From positions 1 to 59,143 of the forward strand of contig JAZRLR010000019.1 of the NCBI GenBank assembly GCA_045646965.1: a DNA stretch of 59,143 nucleotides, in the 5' to 3' direction. The position numbers were made by a program, and so were the translations under genes. Every line of letters begins with the position of its first letter. The stretch's first letter is position 1. The notes below the pieces were generated by a model. That model made no database searches and was not told where the DNA came from. It saw only the letters and a list, made by a program, of their open reading frames with translations. Positions 17,161 through 25,500 of this stretch are shown here, one piece after another. Origin of the DNA: HGM04593 sp045646965 (GTDB taxonomy: Bacteria > Bacteroidota > Bacteroidia > Bacteroidales > Bacteroidaceae).

Positions 17161-18051
17161 TCACGATTGCGAGGCGTCGAAAAGGCGTTTTTTCTCCTCC
17201 TCGGACAATGAGGAATAGCCCGAAGCCTTCACCTTTTCAAGGATTTTGTCTATCTCCTCACTCTCTTTTTTCTTCTTGGCATTATACTCGTAGTCGGCAG
17301 CTCTCCCACCCCTCGAATAGTTAAATTTAGTCCTTGTCGCAGAGCGCTTTTTTAAGGAAAAAGTAGCGAAGAAATCGATAATTTTGTTAATTGGAGAGAC
17401 CACATCTTTGCCCTTGTTCAGCATATAGGCAAATAGCCATCCGGCAAAGGCTCCGCCAAGATGAGCGAAGTTTCCGCCCGAGTTCTCCGAAGCCAGGAGC
17501 AGCAGCGACACCACCACCGTGATTACGGCAACCGTCATCAGCCTCATAGAGCCGAAGAGCATAAGATTTACCGTGTAGTTGGGGCTGCGCACCGCCGACG
17601 CCACCACAACGGCAAGCACCGAGGCCGACGCTCCAAGCAGATAGGCATTGCCAACCACCCCGTCGAAATAGGGGAAAATATTGAAAGCAAGCATAAAGAA
17701 AAGACCGCCGACAAGACCGCCAAGTATGTACACACCCACGAAGTGACGCAACGAAAAGAAAGAGAGAAATATGCGTCCGAAGCCATAGAGCGCAAGCATA
17801 TTCCACAAGATGTGCATTATCTTCTCGTGCAAAAACATATATGTAAAAATAGTCCACGGCTGGCAGACAAACTGTTCAAAAGAGGCGGGCAGTTCGAGCC
17901 AGTGAATGTAGTCGCCCACAAAGTTGCGCGCATTGAAAAGTGTGGCAAAAACACCGATGAAAGCGACGATTACGTATATCGCCACATTTATGTAGATGAA
18001 ACGTCCTACAATATTTTCGTTCTTGAATTTCCTGTACAAATCTTTAAACAT
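17161..18051 (-). CDS. Rhomboid family intramembrane serine protease (second of pair)
   Basis: 296 residues from MFKDLYRKFKNENIVGRF; the TTG 12 bases upstream is less likely. The rhomboid core is visible: HEKIMHILWNMLALYGFG on helix 2, the nucleophile motif LLGASASV on helix 4, and the catalytic histidine in FAHLGGAFAGWLFAY on helix 6. A C-terminal cytoplasmic tail of about 80 basic and charged residues (KKKKESEEIDKILEKVKASG) is shared by many Bacteroidota rhomboids. It overlaps the upstream rhomboid gene by 8 bases, so the two are translationally coupled. Substrates are unknown. Confidence 0.9.
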   Translation of the reverse strand: MFKDLYRKFKNENIVGRFIYINVAIYVIVAFIGVFATLFNARNFVGDYIHWLELPASFEQFVCQPWTIFTYMFLHEKIMHILWNMLALYGFGRIFLSFFSLRHFVGVYILGGLVGGLFFMLAFNIFPYFDGVVGNAYLLGASASVLAVVVASAVRSPNYTVNLMLFGSMRLMTVAVITVVVSLLLLASENSGGNFAHLGGAFAGWLFAYMLNKGKDVVSPINKIIDFFATFSLKKRSATRTKFNYSRGGRAADYEYNAKKKKESEEIDKILEKVKASGYSSLSEEEKKRLFDASQS

Positions 18052-18727
18052 AAGGACCACCAATTTTATTGTTTATACGCCATTTGAGAATTAGAAGCCA
18101 GCCGAAGAGCATACCGCCCAGATGGGCAAAGTGCGCCACATTGTCGCCGGAGTTATTGCTAATACCCAGAGAGAGTTCCAAAAGGCAGAAAATTATCACA
18201 AAAACTTTTGCTTTTATGGGGAAAGGTATGGGTATCACAAACATCTTTTCGTTGGGAAACATCATCGCAAATGCAAGCAGAATTCCATAGACAGCACCCG
18301 ACGCACCCACCGTATTCCACATATTCAGATAGGCCGACATAGGCACAATCATACCACCCAGGCTGACATTCTGGTACTGCTCAAGATACATTGCATAGTA
18401 GCCATACTGCACAATCTCCTGAATGAACGCGGCACCGAGCCCCGTCACAAAATAGTAGATGAGAAAGCGCTTCGGGCCCCACACCCTCTCGAGCACCACG
18501 CCAAACATATAGAGCGCAAACATATTGAAGAACAGGTGAGTGAAGCCGCCGTGCATAAACATATATGTCACAAGCTGATAGGGGTGAAAATCTTCGGCTA
18601 TAAAGAGGTGCAGGCCCAAGAGACTCTTCAAATCTATCGAGAGTTTATCTTGCAGCACAAAAGTGGCGAAAAACATAAGAATGTTTATCTCTATAAGGTT
18701 CTTTGTTACGGGAGGTATTTGTTTCAT
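18044..18727 (-). CDS. Rhomboid family intramembrane serine protease (first of pair)
   Basis: 227 residues from MKQIPPVTKNLIEINILMF. A longer open frame runs 54 bases upstream, but the promoter boxes at 18751-18782 fall inside it, so I place the start here. Motifs: HGGFTHLFFNMFALYMFG, VGASGAVYGILLAF with the nucleophile serine, and VAHFAHLGGMLFGWLLI with the catalytic histidine. It lacks the long C-terminal tail of its partner. Both proteins look catalytically complete; they may act as two enzymes or as a heteromeric pair. Confidence 0.92.
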   Translation of the reverse strand: MKQIPPVTKNLIEINILMFFATFVLQDKLSIDLKSLLGLHLFIAEDFHPYQLVTYMFMHGGFTHLFFNMFALYMFGVVLERVWGPKRFLIYYFVTGLGAAFIQEIVQYGYYAMYLEQYQNVSLGGMIVPMSAYLNMWNTVGASGAVYGILLAFAMMFPNEKMFVIPIPFPIKAKVFVIIFCLLELSLGISNNSGDNVAHFAHLGGMLFGWLLILKWRINNKIGGPYV

Positions 18728-18750
18728 CGTCAAAAGTGTAAAAAACAGCG

Positions 18751-18782
18751 CGAAGATAATACAAACTGCCGACAGAAACAAA
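18751..18782 (-). promoter_or_regulatory. Promoter of the rhomboid pair
   Basis: Minus strand TTTG (complement of 18779-18782), 20-base spacer, then TATCTTCG (complement of 18751-18758), a one-base variant of TAnnTTTG seen at several other genes here. It gives a leader of about 15-20 bases before the ATG at 18727. Confidence 0.6.
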
Positions 18783-18962
18783 CGCCACAGCCCGCGAGAC
18801 TCCGTTCCGAAACAGAAAAAACAGAGGAAGAGGGGCGAAAGCAGCGCCTATTTCACACTTTTTCTTTTTTTTTAACTATGCACAACCGTCTCAACGGGCA
18901 AAAAAAACGCAGCGCAAAAGAATTAAAGAATAAAAGAAGGACTGATAATCCTATATTTTTTG

Positions 18963-18970
18963 TAACTTCG
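18963..18970 (+). promoter_or_regulatory. Possible -7 box of argS operon
   Basis: TAACTTCG, one mismatch from TAnnTTTG, 70 bases before the argS start. The best -33 candidate is CTG at 18942-18944 with an 18-base spacer, so this is a weak call. The 18783-18962 stretch shows no gene of its own. Confidence 0.4.
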
Positions 18971-19039
18971 CGCAGAATTTACGCACACGTGCTCTTTGCT
19001 TGCAAAGAGACCGCAAAAAGAGACAAAAAACATTATAAT

Positions 19040-20833
19040 ATGACAATCGAAACAATCCTTAACGAAACAATTATCGCAGCCATCAAAGAGCTGTACGGAC
19101 AAGAGGTACCCGCAGAGAAGGTACAACTACAGAAGACACGCAAAGAGTTCGAGGGCGATTTCACCCTCGTGGTATTCCCCTTCCTGCAGATGTCGAAGAA
19201 ACGCCCCGAGGAGACCGCCGAGGAGATTGGCGCAAAGATTGCGGCCACACAGCCCCTCGTTGCAGGTTACAACGTGATAAAAGGCTTCCTCAACTTGAGC
19301 ATCGCCACATCGTATTGGATTGAGTTATTGCAGAACATAGACAACACCGAGGCTTGGGGCACCACAGCCGCCGACGAGAACTCACCCCTTGTAATGGTTG
19401 AATACTCATCGCCCAACACAAACAAACCTCTGCACCTCGGTCACATACGTAACAACCTTTTGGGTTACGCCCTCTCAAATGTACTTGCAGCCAACGGAAA
19501 CAAGGTTGTAAAGACAAACATTGTAAACGACCGCGGAATACACATCTGCAAGTCTATGCTTGCTTGGCAGAAGTGGGGCAACGGCGAGACACCCGCAAGC
19601 AGCGGCAAGAAGGGCGACCACCTCATTGGCGACTACTATGTAGCATTCGACAAGCACTACAAGGCAGAACTCAACGAGCTTATGGAGAAGGGAATGAGCA
19701 AAGAGGAGGCCGAGGCAGCTTCACCCCTGATGGCCGAGGCACGCGAAATGCTCGTTAAATGGGAGGCAGGCGATGCCGAAGTGCGCGCATTGTGGAGCAC
19801 AATGAACGGCTGGGTTTACGAGGGCTTCGACGAGACCTACAAGCGCCTGGGCGTTGATTTTGACAAGATTTATTATGAGTCGGATACATACCTCGAGGGC
19901 AAAGAGACCGTGCTCGGAGGCTTGGAGAAGGGCATCTTCTATCGCCGCGACGACAACTCGGTGTGGGCCGACCTCACAGCCGACGGGCTCGACGAGAAGC
20001 TTTTGCTGCGCAGCGACGGCACATCGGTGTATATGACACAGGATATCGGTACTGCACAGTTGCGTTTCCGCGACTACCCCATCGACAAGATGGTATACGT
20101 TGTGGGTAACGAGCAGAACTACCACTTCCAGGTGCTTTCACTCCTGCTCGACAAGCTCGGATTTTCTTGGGGCAAAGGCCTCGTACACTTCTCGTATGGT
20201 ATGGTGGAACTGCCCGAAGGCAAGATGAAGAGCCGCGAGGGTACCGTGGTAGACGCCGACGACCTTATGGACGAGATGATAAAGACAGCCCGCGAGACAT
20301 CGGAGGAGCTCGGCGGCAAGTTGAGCGGACTCACCGAGGAGGAGGCTGCCGACATTTACCGCATCATCGGCTTGGGAGCACTCAAATACTTTATGCTCAA
20401 GGTGGATGCACGCAAGAATATGCTCTTTAACCCCAAGGAGTCTATCGATTTCAACGGAAACACAGGCCCCTTCATTCAGTACACATACGCCCGCACACGC
20501 TCTATTGAGCGCAAGGCTGCGGAGAGCGGTTTCATCTGCGACGGTGCGGCCGCACCCGCTGCAATAAGCGAGAAGGAGTGCTCAATCATACGTATGCTCA
20601 ACGACTTCCCCGCAGTTGTACGTCAGGCAGGCAGCGACTACTCTCCCTCTGGCATTGCAAACTATGCCTACGAGCTCTCAAAAGAGTATAACCAGTTCTA
20701 CCACGACTTCAGCATTCTGCGCGAAGAGGATGCAGCCACAAAGGCGTTCCGCATTCTGCTCACACGCAACGTGGGCAAGGTAATCAAAACCGCTATGAAC
20801 CTGCTGGGCATCGAGGTACCCGAGAGAATGTAA
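19040..20833 (+). CDS. argS: Arginyl-tRNA synthetase
   Basis: 597 residues from MTIETILNETIIAAIKELYG. The N-terminal Add-1 domain is followed by the HIGH motif in PNTNKPLHLGHIRNNLLG and a KMSKS-like loop KMKSREGT; the C-terminal anticodon domain (TYARTRSIERKA...ILLTRNVGKVIKTAMNLLGIEVPERM) is complete. The open frame continues upstream without a stop across the antisense of the rhomboid genes, but that part resembles no ArgS and is rejected. It heads a plus-strand operon with RNase H 2 bases after its stop codon. Confidence 0.97.
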   Translation: MTIETILNETIIAAIKELYGQEVPAEKVQLQKTRKEFEGDFTLVVFPFLQMSKKRPEETAEEIGAKIAATQPLVAGYNVIKGFLNLSIATSYWIELLQNIDNTEAWGTTAADENSPLVMVEYSSPNTNKPLHLGHIRNNLLGYALSNVLAANGNKVVKTNIVNDRGIHICKSMLAWQKWGNGETPASSGKKGDHLIGDYYVAFDKHYKAELNELMEKGMSKEEAEAASPLMAEAREMLVKWEAGDAEVRALWSTMNGWVYEGFDETYKRLGVDFDKIYYESDTYLEGKETVLGGLEKGIFYRRDDNSVWADLTADGLDEKLLLRSDGTSVYMTQDIGTAQLRFRDYPIDKMVYVVGNEQNYHFQVLSLLLDKLGFSWGKGLVHFSYGMVELPEGKMKSREGTVVDADDLMDEMIKTARETSEELGGKLSGLTEEEAADIYRIIGLGALKYFMLKVDARKNMLFNPKESIDFNGNTGPFIQYTYARTRSIERKAAESGFICDGAAAPAAISEKECSIIRMLNDFPAVVRQAGSDYSPSGIANYAYELSKEYNQFYHDFSILREEDAATKAFRILLTRNVGKVIKTAMNLLGIEVPERM

Positions 20834-20835
20834 AA

Positions 20836-21456
20836 ATGGCGAAAAAGCGATACTATGTAGTGTGGAACGGTGGCGAGCCGGGCATATATGACTCGTGGGA
20901 CGCTTGTCAGGCGCAGATAAAGGGACAAAAGCAGGCTTTGTACAAAGCCTTCCCCACGCTTGACGAGGCCCGCCGTGCCTATTCCTCATCGCCCCACCTG
21001 TACATAGGCGCCGCCGCAAAGAAAGCCAAAGCAAAGAAGGAACTGCCTGCGACAGTGAGCCGCGAGGCCATTGCCGTGGATGCCGCCTGCAGCGGTAACC
21101 CCGGAGATATGGAGTATCGCGGGGTGTACCTTGCCACGGGCGAAGAGATATTTCACTTCGGCCCTATATATGGCACAAATAACATCGGGGAGTTCCTGGC
21201 GATAGTACACGGCCTGGCAATGCTCAAGAAAAAGGGCTGTAACATACCCATATACAGCGACAGCCGCAACGCCCTTATGTGGGTGAAACAGCGCTGCTGC
21301 AAGACCAAGCTGCCCCGCACAGCCGAGACAGAAGCCCTTTTCGGGTACATAACTCGCGCCGAGAAGTGGCTGCGCGAGAATAGCTACAACAACCCGCTTA
21401 TAAAGTGGGAGACAAGCTGTTGGGGAGAGATTCCCGCCGATTTCGGAAGAAAATAA
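20836..21456 (+). CDS. rnhA: Ribonuclease H with N-terminal viroplasmin-like domain
   Basis: 206 residues. The N-terminal 50 (KRYYVVWNGGEPGIYDSWDACQAQIKG...ALYKAFPTLDEARRAY) are the caulimovirus-viroplasmin/RNase HI hybrid-binding fold. The catalytic domain follows, with acidic residues in AVDAACSGNPG, NIGEFLAIV, IYSDSRNAL and WGEIPADFGRK. It cuts RNA in RNA-DNA hybrids. The first motif reads VDAACSGNPG instead of TDGSCxGNPG, a form common in this subfamily. It starts 2 bases after argS, implying one transcript. Confidence 0.93.
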   Translation: MAKKRYYVVWNGGEPGIYDSWDACQAQIKGQKQALYKAFPTLDEARRAYSSSPHLYIGAAAKKAKAKKELPATVSREAIAVDAACSGNPGDMEYRGVYLATGEEIFHFGPIYGTNNIGEFLAIVHGLAMLKKKGCNIPIYSDSRNALMWVKQRCCKTKLPRTAETEALFGYITRAEKWLRENSYNNPLIKWETSCWGEIPADFGRK

Positions 21457-21477
21457 CACGCTCAAGGATTACAGAAT

Positions 21478-23291
21478 ATGGATTTTACATTTTTAAACCA
21501 AATAAGCATAGTCGAATACATTCTTTTCGCACTGTTCATCTACGCGGCAAACCTGTCGGTATACGCCTCATTCAATAAAGGGATGCTTGAGGGCTCTGTA
21601 AAGAAACAGGCCAAACGTATGCTCAAGGTGGCATTGCTCTCCACACTGCCCATTGCAATAGCCCAGATACCCATATTCAGCCCCATCGTGATATTTAACA
21701 CCGTGGCAACACTCTTCTACGGAGCGTCGTACCCCATAGTGTCGCAGATAGGCAACGGAAAGGAGATTCCCAAATTCGGACACTATGTAGACATAGTATT
21801 TGGCACATACCTCCTGGGCTGGATAATATCGGTGAAGACGATGTTTACATATATCCCCGCACTTGTCACTGTCGGCGACATATTTGTGGGATTTGTGCTT
21901 TTCATCTTCATAATGACAGCCACTATACAATGGACACACTACATTGTGTACAAGGTATCTATGGACGAGAACAGCCTGCAGGCAGTGCTCGACACCGACA
22001 AAGCCGAGGCAAAGGAGTTTTTAAAGTCGTTCCATCCCATAGCACTCGTTGGAATTGTCGTTGGGGTAATAGCCCTGCTTCTCATTTGCCTCTGGGGCGA
22101 GGGGCTCACCGTCTCATTTGCCCGACAGAACAATGTGGCACTCATCTTCTCGGTAATTTGGTCGATATACACCACAAAACACCTCTTCTTTGGAAGAAAG
22201 AGCTTTATTTACCGAGTGCAGATTTTCAAGCAGTGGCACGAGATACAGCTCTACCGCAAACGAATAAAAACATACAAGAAAAACCTCGACGAGCGCTTGT
22301 CGCGTCTGCAGGCAGAGCAGGCAGGCACACCCTGCAAGGAGCCTCACACATATATCTTGGTTATCGGCGAGTCGGCCTCCCGTGACTATATGAGCGCGTT
22401 CACACAGATGGAGCACGACACCACACCCTGGCTACGCACTATGGGCGAGGACTGCGAGCACAATATAATATTCCCCAACGCATACTCTTGCGCCCTGCAA
22501 ACCGTGCCCACGCTCGAGCGCGCCCTCACCGAGGTGAACCAATACAACGACAAGGAGTTTCAGGAGTCTGTTTCAATTGTAGACATCGCCCACAAAGCGG
22601 GCTATAACGTACACTGGTACAGCAATCAGGGGTATATAGGAACGTACGACACCTCGATAACACTTGTGGCAAATAGCAGCGACACCGCGAAATGGGTAAC
22701 CAAGGAGTACAACCAGATTCTGCACGACGAAGCGCTGCTCAACCTCCTCGCCGAGGTAGATGCCACAAAAAACAACTTTGTGGTACTGCATTTTATGGGC
22801 AGCCACTACAACTACCTCAACCGCTACCCCGCAGAGGCCACCGTGTGGGGCGAGAAGGGTGTGGAGGACCACATTCCCAACTATCTCAACTCCATAAGAT
22901 ACAGCGACGAGGTGCTGAAGAGGATATACGAGTATGGACGCGAGAAGCTCAACCTGCAGGCAATGATATATTTCAGCGACCACGCCTGCATACCCGACGA
23001 GCGACGCTCGCCGCAGTTTGCGGGCTTCGGTATGTTGCGCATCCCCCTTGCCGTGCTGCTCACCGACAGCTACATAAGCCGTCACAAAGAGCGATACAAC
23101 GCCTCAAAGCCAATAAAGAGAAATATTTTACCAACGACTTGATGTATGAGCTGTTCTGCGGTGTTTTAGATATAAAGAGCAACCATTTCGACACATCGAA
23201 CTCGCTTGCCCACGCAGAATATAAATATACCCGCGATATGCTGTTTACCAACTGCGGAAAAACCGCTATATCGGACGATAAAAGCAATTAA
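21478..23291 (+). pseudogene. Phosphoethanolamine transferase (EptA-like sulfatase family), frameshifted near the 3' end
   Basis: The frame from 21478 encodes four to five membrane helices and a periplasmic sulfatase-type domain with ILVIGESASRDYMSAF, SCALQTVPTLERAL (candidate nucleophile T342), LHFMGSHYNY and YFSDHACIPDERR. It stops at 23142 after KRNILPTT. The other frame, from about 23100, continues as LKANKEKYFTNDLMYELFCG and ends at 23291, which is the expected family C-terminus. One base is missing near 23098-23105. The enzyme would decorate lipid A or glycans with phosphoethanolamine. It may be a true mutation, phase-variable, or a sequencing error; the core domain is intact. Confidence 0.85.
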
Positions 23292-23294
23292 TAA

Positions 23295-24071
23295 ATGGCC
23301 ACAATAATTTTCCCTTCACCCATATTCGGCCCCATACACAGCCGCCGTTTAGGAATTTCGTTAGGAATCAACCTGCTGCCCGGCGACGGCAAAGTGTGTA
23401 CATTCGACTGCATTTACTGCGAGTGCGGCCTGAACGCCGACCACCGCAGCCACACCCCTCTGCCCACACGCGAGGAGGTGGCAAAGGCTCTCGAAGAGAA
23501 ATTATTGCAAATGAAAAGCGAAGGCACAGAGCCCGACGTGCTCACCTTTGCAGGCAACGGCGAGCCCACCATACACCCGCAATTCCCCGAGATAATCGCC
23601 GACACCATAGCTACTCGCAACCGCCTGTGCCCCAACGCAAAGGTGAGCGTTTTAAGCAATTCCACGCTTATCACCCGCGAGAAGGTGTTCAACGCCCTCA
23701 AGAGCGTAGATAATAATATTCTGAAGCTCGACACCGTAGATGTCTCATATATAAGAAAGACCGACAGGCCTCAAGGAGCATACGACATCGACGCAATCAT
23801 TGAGAAGATGCAGGCCTTTGAGGGCGACATTGTCATTCAAACGATGTTTATGAAAGGAGAACTCAACGGAGAGAGCATAGACAACACCGGAGACGAATAT
23901 GTGAAACCGTGGATTGAAGCGGTAAAAAGAATTGCGCCGCGCGAGGTTATGATATATACCATAGACCGCGAGACACCCGTAAAAGGACTTCAGAAAGCTA
24001 CACACGAAGAGCTCGACCGCATTGTGGAGTTGCTAAAGAACGAAGGAATAAAAGCAGGAGCTTCCTATTGA
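23295..24071 (+). CDS. Radical SAM protein (COG0731-like)
   Basis: 258 residues. The iron-sulfur motif CxxxCxxC is C35-C39-C42 (CTFDCIYC), preceded by GPIHSRRLGISLGINLLP, the family's opening, and followed by LTFAGNGEPTIHPQF, the GGE-like SAM-binding motif. COG0731 proteins are Fe-S oxidoreductases related to wybutosine synthesis enzymes, but no bacterial function is established for this group. It starts 3 bases after the transferase reading frame ends, so it is the last gene of the argS operon. Confidence 0.85.
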   Translation: MATIIFPSPIFGPIHSRRLGISLGINLLPGDGKVCTFDCIYCECGLNADHRSHTPLPTREEVAKALEEKLLQMKSEGTEPDVLTFAGNGEPTIHPQFPEIIADTIATRNRLCPNAKVSVLSNSTLITREKVFNALKSVDNNILKLDTVDVSYIRKTDRPQGAYDIDAIIEKMQAFEGDIVIQTMFMKGELNGESIDNTGDEYVKPWIEAVKRIAPREVMIYTIDRETPVKGLQKATHEELDRIVELLKNEGIKAGASY

Positions 24072-24073
24072 TT

Positions 24074-24538
24074 TCAGCCTATAACCTGCATCACGCTCGC
24101 ATAGGAGAGAGTGATAAAGGCATAACGCACCAATTTACCCACGGCCATTACTATGGCCACCTTCCACCACGACACACGCATAACCCCAAGCATCACCAGC
24201 AGAGTCTCGCCTATGACAGGCACAAAAGAGATTGAAGCAGCCCAATAGCCGTAACGTTGTATTATTCTGTCGGCACGACGCATACGACGCGGTGTAATCT
24301 TGAAAAACTTTATCGCCTTATCCTTGTCGAAGAGCATACCCACGAGATAACAGGTTATTCCGCCCAAGGTATTTCCAAATGTAGCCACCAGAGTCAGAGC
24401 TACGGCGTTGAGCCCCACACTCAAGAAAAAGACAAGCAACACCTCGCTTGTAATAGGCACAACAGAACCCGACAGAAAGGAGAGCACTCCCATACCCACA
24501 TAACCATACTCCGAAAAGAAATCTACTAACCAATCCAT
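24074..24538 (-). CDS. DedA/SNARE-associated (VTT) family membrane protein, YqaA-like
   Basis: 154 residues from MDWLVDFFSEYGYVGMGVLSFL. Four or more hydrophobic segments, with the family features FLSGSVVPITSEVLLVFFL, TFGNTLGGITCYLVGM and a second-half FVPVIGETLLVMLGVMRVSWW. The VTT family includes lipid scramblase-like and transporter proteins; the short YqaA-like branch is poorly characterised. Its start overlaps the 3' end of the upstream membrane protein gene by 13 bases, so the two are coupled. A start 27 bases upstream is possible but less family-like. It is convergent with the radical SAM gene, with only 2 bases between. Confidence 0.85.
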   Translation of the reverse strand: MDWLVDFFSEYGYVGMGVLSFLSGSVVPITSEVLLVFFLSVGLNAVALTLVATFGNTLGGITCYLVGMLFDKDKAIKFFKITPRRMRRADRIIQRYGYWAASISFVPVIGETLLVMLGVMRVSWWKVAIVMAVGKLVRYAFITLSYASVMQVIG

Positions 24539-25500
24539 AAGCACCACACAGCTATTATAATCCACAAAACATTAATCAGCACAAAAAGGATATTTGAAAC
24601 CTTTGTAATCTTTACCGCAAAGAGATAAGAAGCCATAACAGCCAGCCCCGGCAGACGCCACGCGAGCAGCAGCACATAGTCCTGCGGCACCACCCACGAG
24701 AGCAACCACAGATAGAGGTTGAGACAAATAAGCAGCATAAGTCTCTTGCGCAGAATAGGCTTCGAGGGAAAAGAAGAGTTAAAGAAATAGGCAAGAGCCG
24801 CAACCCACACCACGCACTCCATAAACTGCACAAAAAGCAGCATCGGCGAGAGAGAAATTGCTGCGGGAGATATAATATTCAGGTAAGAAACCTCAAGCGG
24901 GAGTGTCAGCCAAAAGGCCTGCGGAAAAACATAGGCCACCCCCCACAACATCCAGTAGGGAGTAATTACACCCAGCAGAGCAGCAAAGAAGCCCCTTACA
25001 CTGCGCGCCTTTGACAGCAGGAAAAAGCCGAGAAACAGCGGCAGCAGATAGAGAAACTGCAGCAAAAAGAGCGATGAAAAGGATAATAACGCAAATGCAC
25101 CATAGAGAGAGCGCACATCGGCACCATCGCGACAGGCATAGAGCACCTGGGCAAGCACAAGTACAAAAGCTGTCACCGACAGAGCGGTGAGATAGTCGCG
25201 ATGCAGAAAAAACATCACCGACACAACCCACAGAAAGACCGGAGACAACCAATGCAGACGTTTCTCGAAAAGATAGAGATTTCCCAAAATAAAAGCTGCA
25301 GCCACATAGGAGAGCAACGAAATTGCACGGGCGGGAATATCACCCACAAAGTCGAGCCCAATGGTATCGGGAAAGGTGCGCACGCCGCCCATCTCACCCC
25401 AACCACCTGCAAGCCACAGCAAAGCCGCAACAACAAGCATCGTTGCCGCAGGATATCCTGCGGCAACGAAACGCCCTTGTAACGATTTATTATAAGTCAA
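24526..25500 (-). CDS. Unknown polytopic membrane protein
   Basis: 324 residues from a TTG start that overlaps the purD stop, or 304 from the ATG at 25440. I count about eight to ten hydrophobic segments, a lone cytoplasmic basic loop (FPSKPILRKRLML), and no motif I can name. The segment LQGRFVAAGYPAATML ahead of the first helix looks like the amphipathic opening of related Bacteroidota membrane proteins, favouring the TTG. It lies between purD and the DedA-like gene and overlaps both, so it is translated from the purD message. Function unknown. Confidence 0.75.
   Translation of the reverse strand: MTYNKSLQGRFVAAGYPAATMLVVAALLWLAGGWGEMGGVRTFPDTIGLDFVGDIPARAISLLSYVAAAFILGNLYLFEKRLHWLSPVFLWVVSVMFFLHRDYLTALSVTAFVLVLAQVLYACRDGADVRSLYGAFALLSFSSLFLLQFLYLLPLFLGFFLLSKARSVRGFFAALLGVITPYWMLWGVAYVFPQAFWLTLPLEVSYLNIISPAAISLSPMLLFVQFMECVVWVAALAYFFNSSFPSKPILRKRLMLLICLNLYLWLLSWVVPQDYVLLLAWRLPGLAVMASYLFAVKITKVSNILFVLINVLWIIIAVWCLWIG
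25440..25469. repeat. 30-base perfect palindrome at the purD/membrane-protein junction
   Basis: TCGTTGCCGCAGGAT is followed directly by its own reverse complement. In minus-strand RNA it makes a near loopless hairpin 20 bases after the purD stop codon and directly before an ATG at 25440-25438. The arm GTTGCCGCA is shared with the hairpin at 5840-5879. Confidence 0.9.

Noticed and set aside
18122..19039. Open frame that extends argS by 306 codons upstream
   Set aside because: It is the antisense of the rhomboid genes and the divergent promoter region, with low-complexity basic sequence that does not match ArgS. The family start is the ATG at 19040.
23098..23115. Programmed -1 ribosomal frameshifting in the transferase gene
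   Set aside because: The direction fits -1, but no X-XXY-YYZ heptamer or following pseudoknot is visible where the shift must occur, so mutation or sequencing error is more likely.
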